Source: Ignatzschineria larvae DSM 13226 (GTDB taxonomy: Bacteria > Pseudomonadota > Gammaproteobacteria > Cardiobacteriales > Wohlfahrtiimonadaceae). Taken from it: a stretch of 64,000 nt of DNA. The DNA lies in NCBI RefSeq assembly GCF_038500265.1, contig NZ_CP150637.1:831501-895500 (forward strand). The letters are read 5' to 3'. The notes under the pieces were generated by a model that was not told the origin of the DNA, made no database searches, and saw only the letters and a list, made by a program, of their open reading frames with translations. The translations under genes and the position numbers were made by a program. Shown one piece after another: positions 45,162 to 54,806 of this stretch; positions within the stretch are counted from its first letter, which is position 1; each line of letters begins with the position of its first letter.

Positions 45162-45309
45162 AATAGTTTTAAGTAGCTAGTGGGATTTTAAAAGAACATC
45201 AAACCGTGCTAAACAACACTTGCAAGATGCCGGATAGAACAGTTTTCTCACCTCGATCAGTTGATGCCCCTGCATTTGGACAGGCTTATTTTGAACCGAT
45301 ATTACTATA
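45162..45309 (+). repeat. Dispersed MITE-like repeat, copy D
   Basis: 148 bp, forward orientation, with an internal loss of about 20 bases next to its left end and a right end TGAACCGATATTACTATA. It lies between the ccoNOQP terminator and the ccoG promoter region. The core hairpin is weakened (TGCCCCTGCATTTGG in place of TGCGCCGGCATTTAA). Confidence 0.8.
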
Positions 45310-45449
45310 ATATCTATATTCGTATCTACATTCTTGCTGTGAAACATGATCTTGGTACCATTTAGTTGACTCGAGACCTTAATGTTTATTAGAAAGTTGG
45401 TATAATGATTCAAATAATAATTAATAATTAGCTCATAAGGGTATATATC

Positions 45450-46880
45450 GTGGCAAACAATGTAACAGAGCAGAATCAAACACCTAATGCCGGTGATCTC
45501 TATGCGAAACGAATTCCTATTTATCCTCGTAGTGTGAAAGGGAAGTTTCGGACATTCAAGAGTTCAGTGCTAGCATTAGCATTTTTAGTCTTTTACCTTC
45601 TTCCTTGGGTTCCTTGGAATCGTGGGGCGGGGTTACCTGGCCAAGCTGTTTTCTTTGATTTGACGGCGAAAACATTCTACATTTTTAGTCTTCCGGTTGA
45701 TATTCAAAATATCTTCTGGCTTGCCGGTGTATTAGCGATCTTTGCTTTCTTGCTCTTTTTTGTAACCGCCATTTTAGGTCGGGTATTTTGTGGCTACTTC
45801 TGCTTTCAGACACTCTGGACTGACGCTTTCATTATGATTGAAAGTTTAATCCAAGGGAACCGTAATGCACGTAAACGCTTACATGAAGGCCCTTGGAATG
45901 GTGAAAAGATCACGAAAATTGGTTTAACTTGGTTGGTATGGCTTTTGGTCGCTTTCTGGACAGGTTTTACATTTACTTCATATTGGATGCCGGCACCTGA
46001 ATTAATTAAAGTAGTCTTTACGGGCGGAGCACCTGTTGCGGCATATGGAGCGATTGCTTTTATTACTGCGGCAACCTTTATTATGGCAGGATTTTCTCGG
46101 GAACAAGTATGTACCTATATGTGCCCTTATGCTCGCTTCCAAGGGGTAATGTTCGATAAAGATACTTTAATCGTCACCTATGATTATAATCGTGGTGAGC
46201 GTGAAAAAGGTCGTACCAAACCCACTAAGAACCTACGTGATCGTGATGAGCGTATCAAAGAGGGATATGGGGATTGTATTGATTGTGATCTCTGTGTTCA
46301 AGTCTGTCCGGCAGGGATTGATATCCGCGATGGAATCAACTATAAGTGTATCACTTGTGGGCTCTGTATTGATGCTTGTCATAATATGATGACAAGTCTT
46401 AAATATCCAACAGGTCTTATTCGTTATGACTCAGAAACAGGTTTAGAGGGGAAGAAAACAAACTATTTCCGCCCACGAAATATTGGTTATGCGATTGTGT
46501 TATTAATTGTGATATCAATTTTGTCGTGGAGTGTTGTGCATCGAGATGTCGCTCACTATATTGTGGAATCTACTCGTAAACCACCCACATTATTAAGTGA
46601 TGGTAGAGTACAAAATACCTATGAGCTTAAGTTTAATAACTTAACATTAGAGCCGCAGCAGATGCATATTGCGCTTGAAGACTCGGGTTATGATTTGTCA
46701 ATGAGTTTTAACAATATTGTGCTTAAGCCTAATGAGCGTGTAGCATTAAATGCTGCTGTACGTAAAAACAAAGATGTTGCTTTTGTTCCTGATGTGACAT
46801 TTGTACTCACAATTACTAACCCTGAGACAGGGGAAGTGATTGATGTTCAAAAATTAAAAGCAATTTTCTTGAAAAAGTAG
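45450..46880 (+). CDS. ccoG: Cytochrome c oxidase accessory protein CcoG (FixG/RdxA)
   Basis: Membrane ferredoxin-like protein for copper handling during cbb3 assembly, 476 residues. It has five or so helices, an N-terminal Cys pair in GRVFCGYFCFQTLWTD, two [4Fe-4S] motifs (CIDCDLCVQVCPAGID and CITCGLCIDACHN) and a C-terminal Ig-like domain. The ORF begins with GTG at 45450. TATAAT at 45401-45406 with a weak CTTAAT -35 is the promoter candidate; no FNR box is seen here. Confidence 0.95.
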   Translation: MANNVTEQNQTPNAGDLYAKRIPIYPRSVKGKFRTFKSSVLALAFLVFYLLPWVPWNRGAGLPGQAVFFDLTAKTFYIFSLPVDIQNIFWLAGVLAIFAFLLFFVTAILGRVFCGYFCFQTLWTDAFIMIESLIQGNRNARKRLHEGPWNGEKITKIGLTWLVWLLVAFWTGFTFTSYWMPAPELIKVVFTGGAPVAAYGAIAFITAATFIMAGFSREQVCTYMCPYARFQGVMFDKDTLIVTYDYNRGEREKGRTKPTKNLRDRDERIKEGYGDCIDCDLCVQVCPAGIDIRDGINYKCITCGLCIDACHNMMTSLKYPTGLIRYDSETGLEGKKTNYFRPRNIGYAIVLLIVISILSWSVVHRDVAHYIVESTRKPPTLLSDGRVQNTYELKFNNLTLEPQQMHIALEDSGYDLSMSFNNIVLKPNERVALNAAVRKNKDVAFVPDVTFVLTITNPETGEVIDVQKLKAIFLKK

Positions 46881-47272
46881 AAGTTAATATCTTGATTTAG
46901 TTATCGAATTAAGAAATTGATGGATGATATAAGACGTTAATCATCAAAAATGGGGCTCTGATGGCTTTTAGTGAAAATATTTCATTAAATGAAATCAGAG
47001 CCTTTACTAAATGAGTCTTAAAAAGCGTGATTGAATCATTGAGAGATCTCAAAATCCCTCTATAAATCATCTTATAAATGTTACTATGAACCTGAATTTG
47101 TGTATTGATGTAATAGGAGATAGATTCATCACCTTAAATTTTATTTTTAATAAATGTCTGAAAAATGGCTGAATGAATACAATTTATAAAGGTAATTATT
47201 GCGCAATCGCTCTATAATAGTGACCAATCAAAAAAGATACGATAAAACGAATAGAAACGAAGGAACTTCTCT
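46881..47272. other. Intergenic region between ccoG and fixH-like gene
   Basis: No gene. It contains the hairpin at 46954-47002 and, near the right end, TATAAT at 47213-47218 as a -10 candidate for the next gene, without a convincing -35. Confidence 0.45.
46954..47002 (+). terminator. Terminator-like hairpin after ccoG
   Basis: GGCTCTGAT (46954-46962) pairs exactly with ATCAGAGCC (46994-47002); the inner ATTTCATTAAATGAAAT is also self-complementary. The T run after it is short. Confidence 0.5.
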
Positions 47273-48106
47273 ATGAATGAAACAGTTGCCATTATGCTTT
47301 TAGGCATTGTGACAGTGCTCATTGTGAGCTTAATTTTGCATAAGCTTTTAAGGTTTACGCCACTTCAGGCTGCGAGTATTACAGCGTTAATGGGAATTGC
47401 GGTCATTGTTCCTTTCTCTATTTTACGTTGGAGAGGGGGCGATGTATTTACCCTTTATGTGACTTGTAATTTAATGACGTCGTTTGCCTACTATTTGATT
47501 AGTTCGGGTGGAATGAAGAGTCTGAAAGGCAAAGATGGTAAACGGATGCATTGGGCACCGATTACTATTTTTGGATTCTTTCTGGTACTGACTATTCAAA
47601 ATGGTGCTTTCGTTGTTATGGCGGAAAAGGGGCTTATTTTTAAGAGTAACGAAGAGGATTCATTCGTCAGCACTCGGTTTCCTGGAGAGGTTCCGAATGC
47701 TTATCAGAAAAAAGAGGCCTATTACAATGCTTATCAGAAGCGTTTAGCAGAGCAACAAGCGCGTGGATGGCAGGTTAAATTTGGTTTTGCAAATACACCC
47801 TATGCGAATGAAGAGAACTTCTTTGTAGTACAATTATTGGATAAAGAGGGAAACCCGATTGATGGTGCTGAAATCTCTGCAGAGTTTTTCCGTTCGGCAG
47901 AGCAAGAGCTTAATAGAACTTATAATTTAGAGATGGTAGAGCCAGGTCTCTACTCAATTCCAATTCTTTTAGAGCGCGTCGGACCTTGGGGTTTAGATCT
48001 TGATATTATTCGTGGTGATGATACACACGAAGTGGTTGGGCGAACGCTTGTCAACTGCCCGCCGGGCACTGAGTGTGAGCTAGAATCAAAACTACGTGTA
48101 CATTAA
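47273..48106 (+). CDS. FixH-domain protein (CcoH-like) with extended membrane region
   Basis: 277 residues. The C-terminal part, about 140-270, matches the FixH/CcoH type (FPGEVPNAYQKKEAYYNAYQ, WQVKFGFA, GPWGLDLDIIRGDD). It is preceded by about four hydrophobic helices, whereas typical CcoH has one and totals about 160 residues. The location between ccoG and ccoI supports a role in cbb3 assembly. Function of the extra N-terminal membrane part is unknown. Confidence 0.85.
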   Translation: MNETVAIMLLGIVTVLIVSLILHKLLRFTPLQAASITALMGIAVIVPFSILRWRGGDVFTLYVTCNLMTSFAYYLISSGGMKSLKGKDGKRMHWAPITIFGFFLVLTIQNGAFVVMAEKGLIFKSNEEDSFVSTRFPGEVPNAYQKKEAYYNAYQKRLAEQQARGWQVKFGFANTPYANEENFFVVQLLDKEGNPIDGAEISAEFFRSAEQELNRTYNLEMVEPGLYSIPILLERVGPWGLDLDIIRGDDTHEVVGRTLVNCPPGTECELESKLRVH

Positions 48107-48303
48107 TGGCATTGTAAAATAGCAAAAGGGGCAGTAATGCTCTTTTTCTGTTTATAAAGCAATAAAGTATAAAAATAAAGTAATAATAAAGTTATAAATA
48201 ATCAAACAATAATGTAATAAGCAAGTTGTAGCTTAAAGTGATTGGCTTGATATCAGAAGAATATTGATTTTGAATTCATAAAGTCGATGAGATGAAATGA
48301 ATG

Positions 48304-48334
48304 AAAAGGGCAAAAGGGCAAAAGGGCAAAAGGG
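48304..48334 (+). repeat. Octamer microsatellite at the start of ccoI
   Basis: AAAAGGGC repeated three times and then AAAAGGG, 31 bases without error. It lies between two in-frame ATGs (48297 and 48336). The unit length is not a multiple of three, and each unit contains a Shine-Dalgarno-like AAGGG; the second-last one is about 9 bases from the ATG at 48336. Confidence 0.92.
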
Positions 48335-48335
48335 T

Positions 48336-50813
48336 ATGACAGGAACAACAAAAGAACGAATTTCTTGTTACCATTGTGAGTTACCGATTACCGGTAAGGC
48401 GCCATTTACAGCAGAAATACAGGGAGTTGCGCAGCCTATGTGTTGTGCCGGCTGTAAAGCAGTTGCAGAGATGATCGATCAATCGGGATTGACCCGTTAT
48501 TATGATTTTCGTTCCGAAGCCGCTGTACGCCCTGAAACTGCGATGAATTTGATTCCTGAATCATTAAAGCAAGAGATGCATTTTTATGATCATCCTGATA
48601 TCGCAACTCAATTTATTGCAAAATCCACTGATAAAGAGGGGAAAACGGTTGCAAATGCCTATCTGATTATTGATAAAATGACCTGTGCTGCTTGCGCTTG
48701 GTTGATTGAAAATAGTGTAAAACGATTGGATGGCGTTGAGCGTTTTGATATTAACCTGACCACTCATCGTGCTCATTTAACTTTTGATCCGGCGAAGATC
48801 AAAATTTCAGAGATTTTGCTAGAGATCTTAGCACTCGGTTATCAAGGAACGCCTTATGATGAGCAATTAGAGCAGAGAAGACTCAAAAAAGAGTGGCGTT
48901 CACTGTTGATGGAATTTGGAATTGCAGCGCTTTTTTCTATGCAGGTCATGACAATTTCTGTAGCGCTCTATTTTGGCTATTATTCGGGAGATATGTCGGA
49001 GAGTTCCTACTCATTACTACGGTGGTTTAGTCTCTTTGCGACAATTCCTTGTGCAACCTATTCAAGTCGAAGTTTTTATAAAGCCGCTTATTATGATCTG
49101 AAAAATAAACGCTTAACGATGAATGTGAATGTGTCCATTGCTGTGATTGCAGGGACGCTCTGGAGTGCATATAACACAATAATGGGGATTGGTGAAACCT
49201 ACTATGAGGGTGTGACTATGTTTGTCTTTTTACTGCTCGGAGCTAGAGTATTAGAGACAAGTGCACGCCATAAATCATTACTAATCTCTGATGATATCTT
49301 AAAATTAAAACCGCATTTTGCTGAACGCATTATGGCGGATGGCTCTCTGGAGTTAGTGGCGACTAATCGGCTTGCTGTGGGGGATCAATTGATGATTAAG
49401 CCCGGCGATAGTATTCCCGTTGATGGTATTTTACTCGATCAGATTGCGATGGTGGATGAGTCTCTGTTGTCAGGGGAGAGTCTGCCGGTGGAAAAACATC
49501 GGGGAGATGCGCTGATCGGCGGTTCGGTAAACTATGAACAACCGCTTAAAATGGAAGTCACTACGGTTGGTGCCGAGACAGTATTGTCACAGATGACTCG
49601 CTTAATTGATCGCTCTATGAGTGAAAAGCCAAAGATCGCTAAACTGGCTGATATTATCTCAACTTACTTTGTCCTAGGACTACTTATCTGCTGTGTGGTC
49701 ACCTTTGCAATTTGGTACTATCTTGATGGTGCTTCTCAAGCTTTTGCCGTCACTTTGGCGGTATTAGTAGTCTCTTGTCCTTGCGCCTTAGCCTTAGCAA
49801 CGCCCTCGGCATTAAGTGCCGGAAATCAGGCAATTATTGAGAAGGGCTTAATTGCGACTCGTGCCGGCGCACTCGAGACATTAGGGAAAGTGACCGACAT
49901 TGTTTTTGATAAGACAGGGACTTTGACAGAAGGCCGTTTGACAATTAATGAAGTGATCTCTTTTACCGATCAATATAGTGAATTTGAACTGCATCAAATT
50001 GCGGCAACTTTAGAAGCATCTTCTAATCACCCAATTGCTTCAGGGTTTAGCCAATGGGCTTATGAAAATGAAGTACAGCTTCTACCCTTGACTCATTTAC
50101 ATCACACTGTGGGGCGCGGCATTAGTGGGGAGATTAATGGGGTTACCTATAAAATTGGTCGATTAGATTGGTTTAATCTTCCGCCGTTTACAGAGAAGCA
50201 ACGACAATTCAATGATGGTGTTTGGATAGGTTTAGGCGTTGGGGATCAATTATTGATGGCCTTTTCACTTTTAGATCATCTCAAATCTGATACTGTTGAA
50301 GTGGTACAGGTATTGCGTAATCAAGGTTATCGTTTACATATACTAAGTGGTGATCGCCAAGCAACGGTAAATCTCTTTAATGAGACATTAGGGATTGAAG
50401 TGGCGAAAGGTGATCTACTGCCGGAGGATAAGCTCGCTTATGTAGAGGATTTACAAGCTAAGGGTGCAGTGGTTTCAATGCTTGGAGATGGGATTAATGA
50501 TGGGCCGGTATTAGCGAAAGCTGATGTCTCGATTGCAATTGGGCAAGGTGCTTTATTAGCGCAATCTACAGCGGATATGATTTTGATGAGCGATCAGTAT
50601 TTAACGCCTTTGACAGAAGGGCTTAAGATCGCGAAGCGTACTGATAAAATTATTACGCAAAATCTCTTTTGGGCGTTATTATATAACATTGTAGCGATTC
50701 CTTGTGCGATGAGCGGTATTGTTCTACCGTGGATGGCGGCACTTGGAATGAGTATGAGTTCACTGATTGTAGTAGGGAACACCCTAAGAATAAGGGAGGG
50801 ACGTAAAGAATGA
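48336..50813 (+). CDS. ccoI: Copper-transporting P1B-type ATPase for cbb3 assembly
   Basis: Exports or inserts copper needed by the oxidase, 825 residues from this start. An N-terminal Cys-rich domain (CYHCELPITG, PMCCAGCKAVAE) and an HMA domain (MTCAACAWLIENS) precede eight helices. VSCPCALALATPSAL is the membrane metal site, FDKTGTLTEG carries the phosphorylated Asp, and MLGDGINDGPVLAKADV is the hinge. The start at 48336 is preferred because the octamer array gives it a ribosome site; an ATG at 48297 would add 13 residues encoded by the repeats. It overlaps ccoS by 4 bases. Confidence 0.93.
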   Translation: MTGTTKERISCYHCELPITGKAPFTAEIQGVAQPMCCAGCKAVAEMIDQSGLTRYYDFRSEAAVRPETAMNLIPESLKQEMHFYDHPDIATQFIAKSTDKEGKTVANAYLIIDKMTCAACAWLIENSVKRLDGVERFDINLTTHRAHLTFDPAKIKISEILLEILALGYQGTPYDEQLEQRRLKKEWRSLLMEFGIAALFSMQVMTISVALYFGYYSGDMSESSYSLLRWFSLFATIPCATYSSRSFYKAAYYDLKNKRLTMNVNVSIAVIAGTLWSAYNTIMGIGETYYEGVTMFVFLLLGARVLETSARHKSLLISDDILKLKPHFAERIMADGSLELVATNRLAVGDQLMIKPGDSIPVDGILLDQIAMVDESLLSGESLPVEKHRGDALIGGSVNYEQPLKMEVTTVGAETVLSQMTRLIDRSMSEKPKIAKLADIISTYFVLGLLICCVVTFAIWYYLDGASQAFAVTLAVLVVSCPCALALATPSALSAGNQAIIEKGLIATRAGALETLGKVTDIVFDKTGTLTEGRLTINEVISFTDQYSEFELHQIAATLEASSNHPIASGFSQWAYENEVQLLPLTHLHHTVGRGISGEINGVTYKIGRLDWFNLPPFTEKQRQFNDGVWIGLGVGDQLLMAFSLLDHLKSDTVEVVQVLRNQGYRLHILSGDRQATVNLFNETLGIEVAKGDLLPEDKLAYVEDLQAKGAVVSMLGDGINDGPVLAKADVSIAIGQGALLAQSTADMILMSDQYLTPLTEGLKIAKRTDKIITQNLFWALLYNIVAIPCAMSGIVLPWMAALGMSMSSLIVVGNTLRIREGRKE

Positions 50814-51103
50814 TGAGCACACTATTTATCTTACTGCCATTGACATTAGCAGGAATGGTTGCAGCAGGATATGCTTTCATTTGGGCAGTTCGATCTGATC
50901 AATTTGACGATATGGAAGGGCCGGCACATCAAATTCTATTCGATGAAGATATTCGTCCTCTAAAACAAGATGACTCAAAGAATAAGGCTGCAGATGTCAC
51001 AAAAGATGTCACAAAAGATCTCGCAGATGATGCCGCTTCAATGTCCACTACAGATGTTATAAATTCAGAGAATCAGAATAGTAGTGAACAAGAGAAACAC
51101 TAA
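50810..51103 (+). CDS. ccoS: cbb3-type oxidase assembly protein CcoS
   Basis: 97 residues. A single N-terminal helix (LFILLPLTLAGMVAAGYAFI) is followed by WAVRSDQFDDMEGPAHQILFDED, the CcoS signature. The acidic, low-complexity tail (residues 60-97, with repeated VTKDV) is longer than usual. ATGA overlap with ccoI indicates translational coupling. Confidence 0.93.
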   Translation: MMSTLFILLPLTLAGMVAAGYAFIWAVRSDQFDDMEGPAHQILFDEDIRPLKQDDSKNKAADVTKDVTKDLADDAASMSTTDVINSENQNSSEQEKH

Positions 51104-51127
51104 AAACTTCAGCAAAAAGGGAAAAAG

Positions 51128-51415
51128 ATGAAGATAGATCATAAGACAGTTGAGTGGTTAGCTTATTTAGCCCACTTACACATTGATGAAGATAAAGTAA
51201 TGTCTCAACAGATCCGCCTTGAAAATATGGCCGAAGTGATCCGTGATATTAGAACGGTTGATACAGAGGGTGTTGCGCCGATGACGAATCCTTTTGATGC
51301 GACATTAACGCTTCGCGCGGATGTTGTCACTGTCAAAAATGAGCGCGATGAGTTACAAAAGCTTTCTCAAAGTGTTGAAAATGGCCTTTATCTCGTACCA
51401 CAAGTTCTTGATTAA
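51128..51415 (+). CDS. gatC: Asp-tRNA(Asn)/Glu-tRNA(Gln) amidotransferase subunit C
   Basis: 95-residue bridging subunit that stabilises GatA and GatB. Signature features: DHKTVEWLAYLAHLHIDEDK at the N-terminus and VAPMTNPFDATLTLRAD in the C-terminal part. It lies 24 bases after ccoS and 213 bases before gatA, so it may be read partly from the ccoI-ccoS transcript. Confidence 0.92.
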   Translation: MKIDHKTVEWLAYLAHLHIDEDKVMSQQIRLENMAEVIRDIRTVDTEGVAPMTNPFDATLTLRADVVTVKNERDELQKLSQSVENGLYLVPQVLD

Positions 51416-51628
51416 GATTTTCAGTGAATACTGTTTGCAAGGGTAGATAAGCTTCAACCACTCATTATTCAATTATCCTTAATGATTGATTATGAATGGG
51501 ATTTAAAAGGAAATCTATCGAGCAATAACCTCATACGCATATTATCAACATCGTAATAGATTGTGATAGATAGTAATCAAAGCGTGCAATAATGAGGTTA
51601 AAACATTTAGATTAAAAAAGAGTATATT
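51416..51628. other. gatC-gatA gap with inverted repeat
   Basis: AACCTCAT (51527-51534) and ATGAGGTT (51592-51599) are exact inverted repeats with the right arm about 30 bases before the gatA start, which could fold into a leader hairpin. No T run follows. Confidence 0.4.
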
Positions 51629-53080
51629 ATGCATACACAGACAATTTCTGAACTTCGTCAACAGTTAGATCGTGGCGAGGTATCTGCTACTGAGGTAGCT
51701 TCTTATTTTCAACAACGAATTGAAACCTTAGAGCCGAAGCTCAATAGCTTTATTACAACGACATTTGATAATGCACAAGCAGAAGCAAAAGCCGCTGATG
51801 AAGCGATTGCTAAAAAAGAGACCGGCCTTTTAACAGGCATTCCTATTGCCCATAAAGATTTGATTTCTACAAAAGGCGTTTTAACAACGGCAGCGTCTAA
51901 AATGTTGAGTAATTATGCGCCCCCTTTTGATGCTACGATTGTAGAGAATTTACGAGCACAAGGGGCAGTCTCATTTGGTAAAGTGAATATGGATGAGTTC
52001 GCGATGGGCTCAACCGGTAAAACAAGTTTTTACGGTGTTACCAATAATCCTTGGAACACAGATCACGTGGCCGGCGGTTCATCAAGTGGATCGGCAGCAG
52101 CGGTAGCGGCAGGGTTAGTATTAGCGGCAACGGGATCAGATACGGGGGGCTCAATTCGTCAACCTGCAAGTTTCTGCGGTGTTACTGGCATTAAACCCAC
52201 CTATGGCCGCGTTTCTCGTTTTGGAATGATCGCCTTTGCATCATCCCTTGACCAAGGCGGTGTTTTAGCGAAAAGTGCGGAAGATTGTGCGATTGTCCTC
52301 GAGGGAATGTCGGGTTATGATCCGAAAGATCCAACATCTGCAAATCGGGAATTGCCAGCATTTTCTAAAATGCTTGACCTCTCTCTAAAAGGGATCAAAA
52401 TTGCATTACCGAAAGCTTTCTTCGATTGTGGTTTAGATGCGGCGACGGCAAAAGCGATTGATGAGACGCTTGCAATTTATCGTCAATTAGGTGCTGAGTT
52501 TGTGGAAGTAGATCTTAAGTATCACGATCTTGTCACGCCTGTCTACTATGTGGTTGCGCCGGCAGAAGCGGCGAGTAACCTTTCTCGATTTGATGGCATT
52601 CGTTATGGCTATCGGGCGGAGAATGTGCAAAATCTAGAAGAGCTCTATGATCGCACACGTACAGAAGGCTTTGGTCAAGAGGTGAAGAGCCGTATTTTAA
52701 TGGGGACTTATGCGAAGACCGAAGTTCTCTATCAAGATTTCTTTATTAAAGGGCAGAAAGTTCGCCGCTTAATCGCCAATGAATATCAGGAAATTTTAAA
52801 AGAGGTGGACTTCATCGCAGGGCCTACCGTTGCCGGCGGGGCTTTTAGTAAAGATCACAAAGCTTCTAGTATTCAAAATTCACTGTTTGATGCAAACCTC
52901 ATTGGTGCGAACTTAGCGGGTTTACCTGCATTAAGTCATCCTATGGGAATGAGTGATAATATGCCGGTTGGATTCCAATTAATTGGTAGAGCATTTGATG
53001 AGGCGCGGTTATTAGCCGCTGCACACCAATATCAATTAAATAGTGATTGGCATAAGAAACGCCCAGCAGACTTCGCTTAA
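51629..53080 (+). CDS. gatA: Asp-tRNA(Asn)/Glu-tRNA(Gln) amidotransferase subunit A
   Basis: Glutaminase subunit of the amidase-signature family, 483 residues. The Ser-cisSer-Lys triad is in PIAHKDLI, GGSSSGSAAAVAAG and GSDTGGSIRQPASFCG. Releases ammonia from glutamine and channels it to GatB. Presence of gatCAB implies that Gln-tRNA, Asn-tRNA or both are made by transamidation here. Confidence 0.96.
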   Translation: MHTQTISELRQQLDRGEVSATEVASYFQQRIETLEPKLNSFITTTFDNAQAEAKAADEAIAKKETGLLTGIPIAHKDLISTKGVLTTAASKMLSNYAPPFDATIVENLRAQGAVSFGKVNMDEFAMGSTGKTSFYGVTNNPWNTDHVAGGSSSGSAAAVAAGLVLAATGSDTGGSIRQPASFCGVTGIKPTYGRVSRFGMIAFASSLDQGGVLAKSAEDCAIVLEGMSGYDPKDPTSANRELPAFSKMLDLSLKGIKIALPKAFFDCGLDAATAKAIDETLAIYRQLGAEFVEVDLKYHDLVTPVYYVVAPAEAASNLSRFDGIRYGYRAENVQNLEELYDRTRTEGFGQEVKSRILMGTYAKTEVLYQDFFIKGQKVRRLIANEYQEILKEVDFIAGPTVAGGAFSKDHKASSIQNSLFDANLIGANLAGLPALSHPMGMSDNMPVGFQLIGRAFDEARLLAAAHQYQLNSDWHKKRPADFA

Positions 53081-53138
53081 GACGAAGCTGAGAGTGTTAA
53101 TCGAACTATTAAAATAGAGTGAACTAAGTAGTAAAGCA

Positions 53139-53175
53139 TATATATACATAATATATACATAATATATACACAATA
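53139..53175. repeat. AT-rich microrepeat between gatA and gatB
   Basis: Two exact and one partial copy of an 11-base unit, ATATATACATA, in direct succession. Confidence 0.6.
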
Positions 53176-53229
53176 TTTGTATTACTACAAATGATCGCGC
53201 TCAATAAGAGAGCGCAAAAAGGATGATAA

Positions 53230-54654
53230 ATGAGTTGGGAAATTGTAATTGGGCTAGAAGTCCATACTCAGTTAACGACAAAAACGAAATTATTTTCGGG
53301 TACAAGTACGCTGTATGGGCAACCGCCGAATACACAAGCGGGGATTTTTGATATTGCTTTACCCGGTGTGTTACCGCTTTTAAATGATGCTGTGATTGAT
53401 AAGGCGATTCGTCTTGCGATTGCGACCAATGCAAATGTTGAACGCCGGACAATCTTTGAACGGAAACATTATTTTTACCCTGATTTACCGAAAGGTTATC
53501 AAACAAGTCAGTTGGATGCACCAATCGTCTATGATGGTCATTTAATGATTGAGACTGAAAATGGCCCTAAAAAGATTCGTATTAATCGCGCACATTTAGA
53601 AGAAGATGCAGGGAGTTCTCGTCACGGAGAAGTGCCGGGAATGACCGGAATTGATCTGAATCGTGCAGGAACACCACTACTTGAGATCGTAACCGAGCCT
53701 GATATTAGTTCTGCGGAAGAAGCGATTAGCTATTTACGGCAATTACATCAGATTGTGACTTGGCTTGATATTAGTGATGGTAATATGCAGGAAGGTTCAT
53801 TCCGATGTGATGCAAACGTTTCTGTACGTCGCCCCGGTGAACCTTTAGGAACGCGGACAGAGCTTAAAAATATCAACTCGTTCCGCTTTATTGAGCAGGC
53901 GATTAATTATGAAGTGGCGCGTCAAATTAAGATCTTAGAATCAGGTGGTTCAATTGTCCAAGAGACGCGGCTCTACGATCCTGACAAGAACGAGACACGC
54001 TCAATGCGTGCCAAAGAGGAAGCGAATGATTACCGCTACTTCCACGATCCGGATCTTCTACCGATCATTATCCCGGAAGAGCGTATTGAAGCGGTTAAGG
54101 CTAACTTCCCCTTAATGCCGGAAGCATTGAAATCAGTATTGATGGAGAAATATGATCTATCAGATTATGATGCCGGCGTGATCGTTCAATCACGCGCAAT
54201 GTCTAATTATTTCTTGGCTTTACTTGCTTTTGATGTCGATGCGAAGAGTGCAGCGAACTGGTTGTTAGGGGATGTGTCTGCTTACTTAAATGAGCAAGAT
54301 ATTACGATTGATGCTCTACCTGTGACTGCTGAACAGTTAGCTGGACTTTTGACGAGAATTGCAGATAAAACAATCTCTAATAGTATTGCGAAAAAAGTTT
54401 TTACTTTAATGATTGAGCGTCAAGCAACAGCGGATGCGATTATTGAAGCGGAAGGCCTGAAACAGGTGACCGATACAGGTGCGATTGAAGCTTGGGTCGA
54501 TGAAGTGATTGCGAAAAATCCAAAACAAGTGGAGCAATTCAAATCAGGACAAACAAAAATCTTAGGATTCTTTGTGGGTCAGGTGATGAAATTGAGTCAA
54601 GGTAAGGCAGATCCTGCGGCAATAAATGCGCTTATTTCTGAAAAGCTGAGCTAA
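53230..54654 (+). CDS. gatB: Asp-tRNA(Asn)/Glu-tRNA(Gln) amidotransferase subunit B
   Basis: Kinase/transamidase subunit, 474 residues. GLEVHTQL at the N-terminus, FYPDLPKGYQTSQ, HLEEDAGSS and SFRCDANVSVR are signatures; the C-terminal helical YqeY-like tRNA-binding domain (about 330-474) is intact. Last gene of the cluster; a terminator follows. Confidence 0.96.
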   Translation: MSWEIVIGLEVHTQLTTKTKLFSGTSTLYGQPPNTQAGIFDIALPGVLPLLNDAVIDKAIRLAIATNANVERRTIFERKHYFYPDLPKGYQTSQLDAPIVYDGHLMIETENGPKKIRINRAHLEEDAGSSRHGEVPGMTGIDLNRAGTPLLEIVTEPDISSAEEAISYLRQLHQIVTWLDISDGNMQEGSFRCDANVSVRRPGEPLGTRTELKNINSFRFIEQAINYEVARQIKILESGGSIVQETRLYDPDKNETRSMRAKEEANDYRYFHDPDLLPIIIPEERIEAVKANFPLMPEALKSVLMEKYDLSDYDAGVIVQSRAMSNYFLALLAFDVDAKSAANWLLGDVSAYLNEQDITIDALPVTAEQLAGLLTRIADKTISNSIAKKVFTLMIERQATADAIIEAEGLKQVTDTGAIEAWVDEVIAKNPKQVEQFKSGQTKILGFFVGQVMKLSQGKADPAAINALISEKLS

Positions 54655-54767
54655 TCAGTGAATAAATTTTACTCTGTACCTCTAATTTTTGTATAAATTC
54701 GTTATAAAAATATATTTATGCAAAGAAATTGGTGTAATAAGTTGTAAATTTAAAAAAAATAACAAAT

Positions 54768-54806
54768 AGCCCTTAAAAGATCACTATCTTTTGAGGGCTT
54801 TCTTTT
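54768..54806 (+). terminator. Terminator after gatB
   Basis: AGCCCTTAAAAGAT (54768-54781), CACT loop, ATCTTTTGAGGGCT (54786-54799) and TTTCTTTT. Confidence 0.85.
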
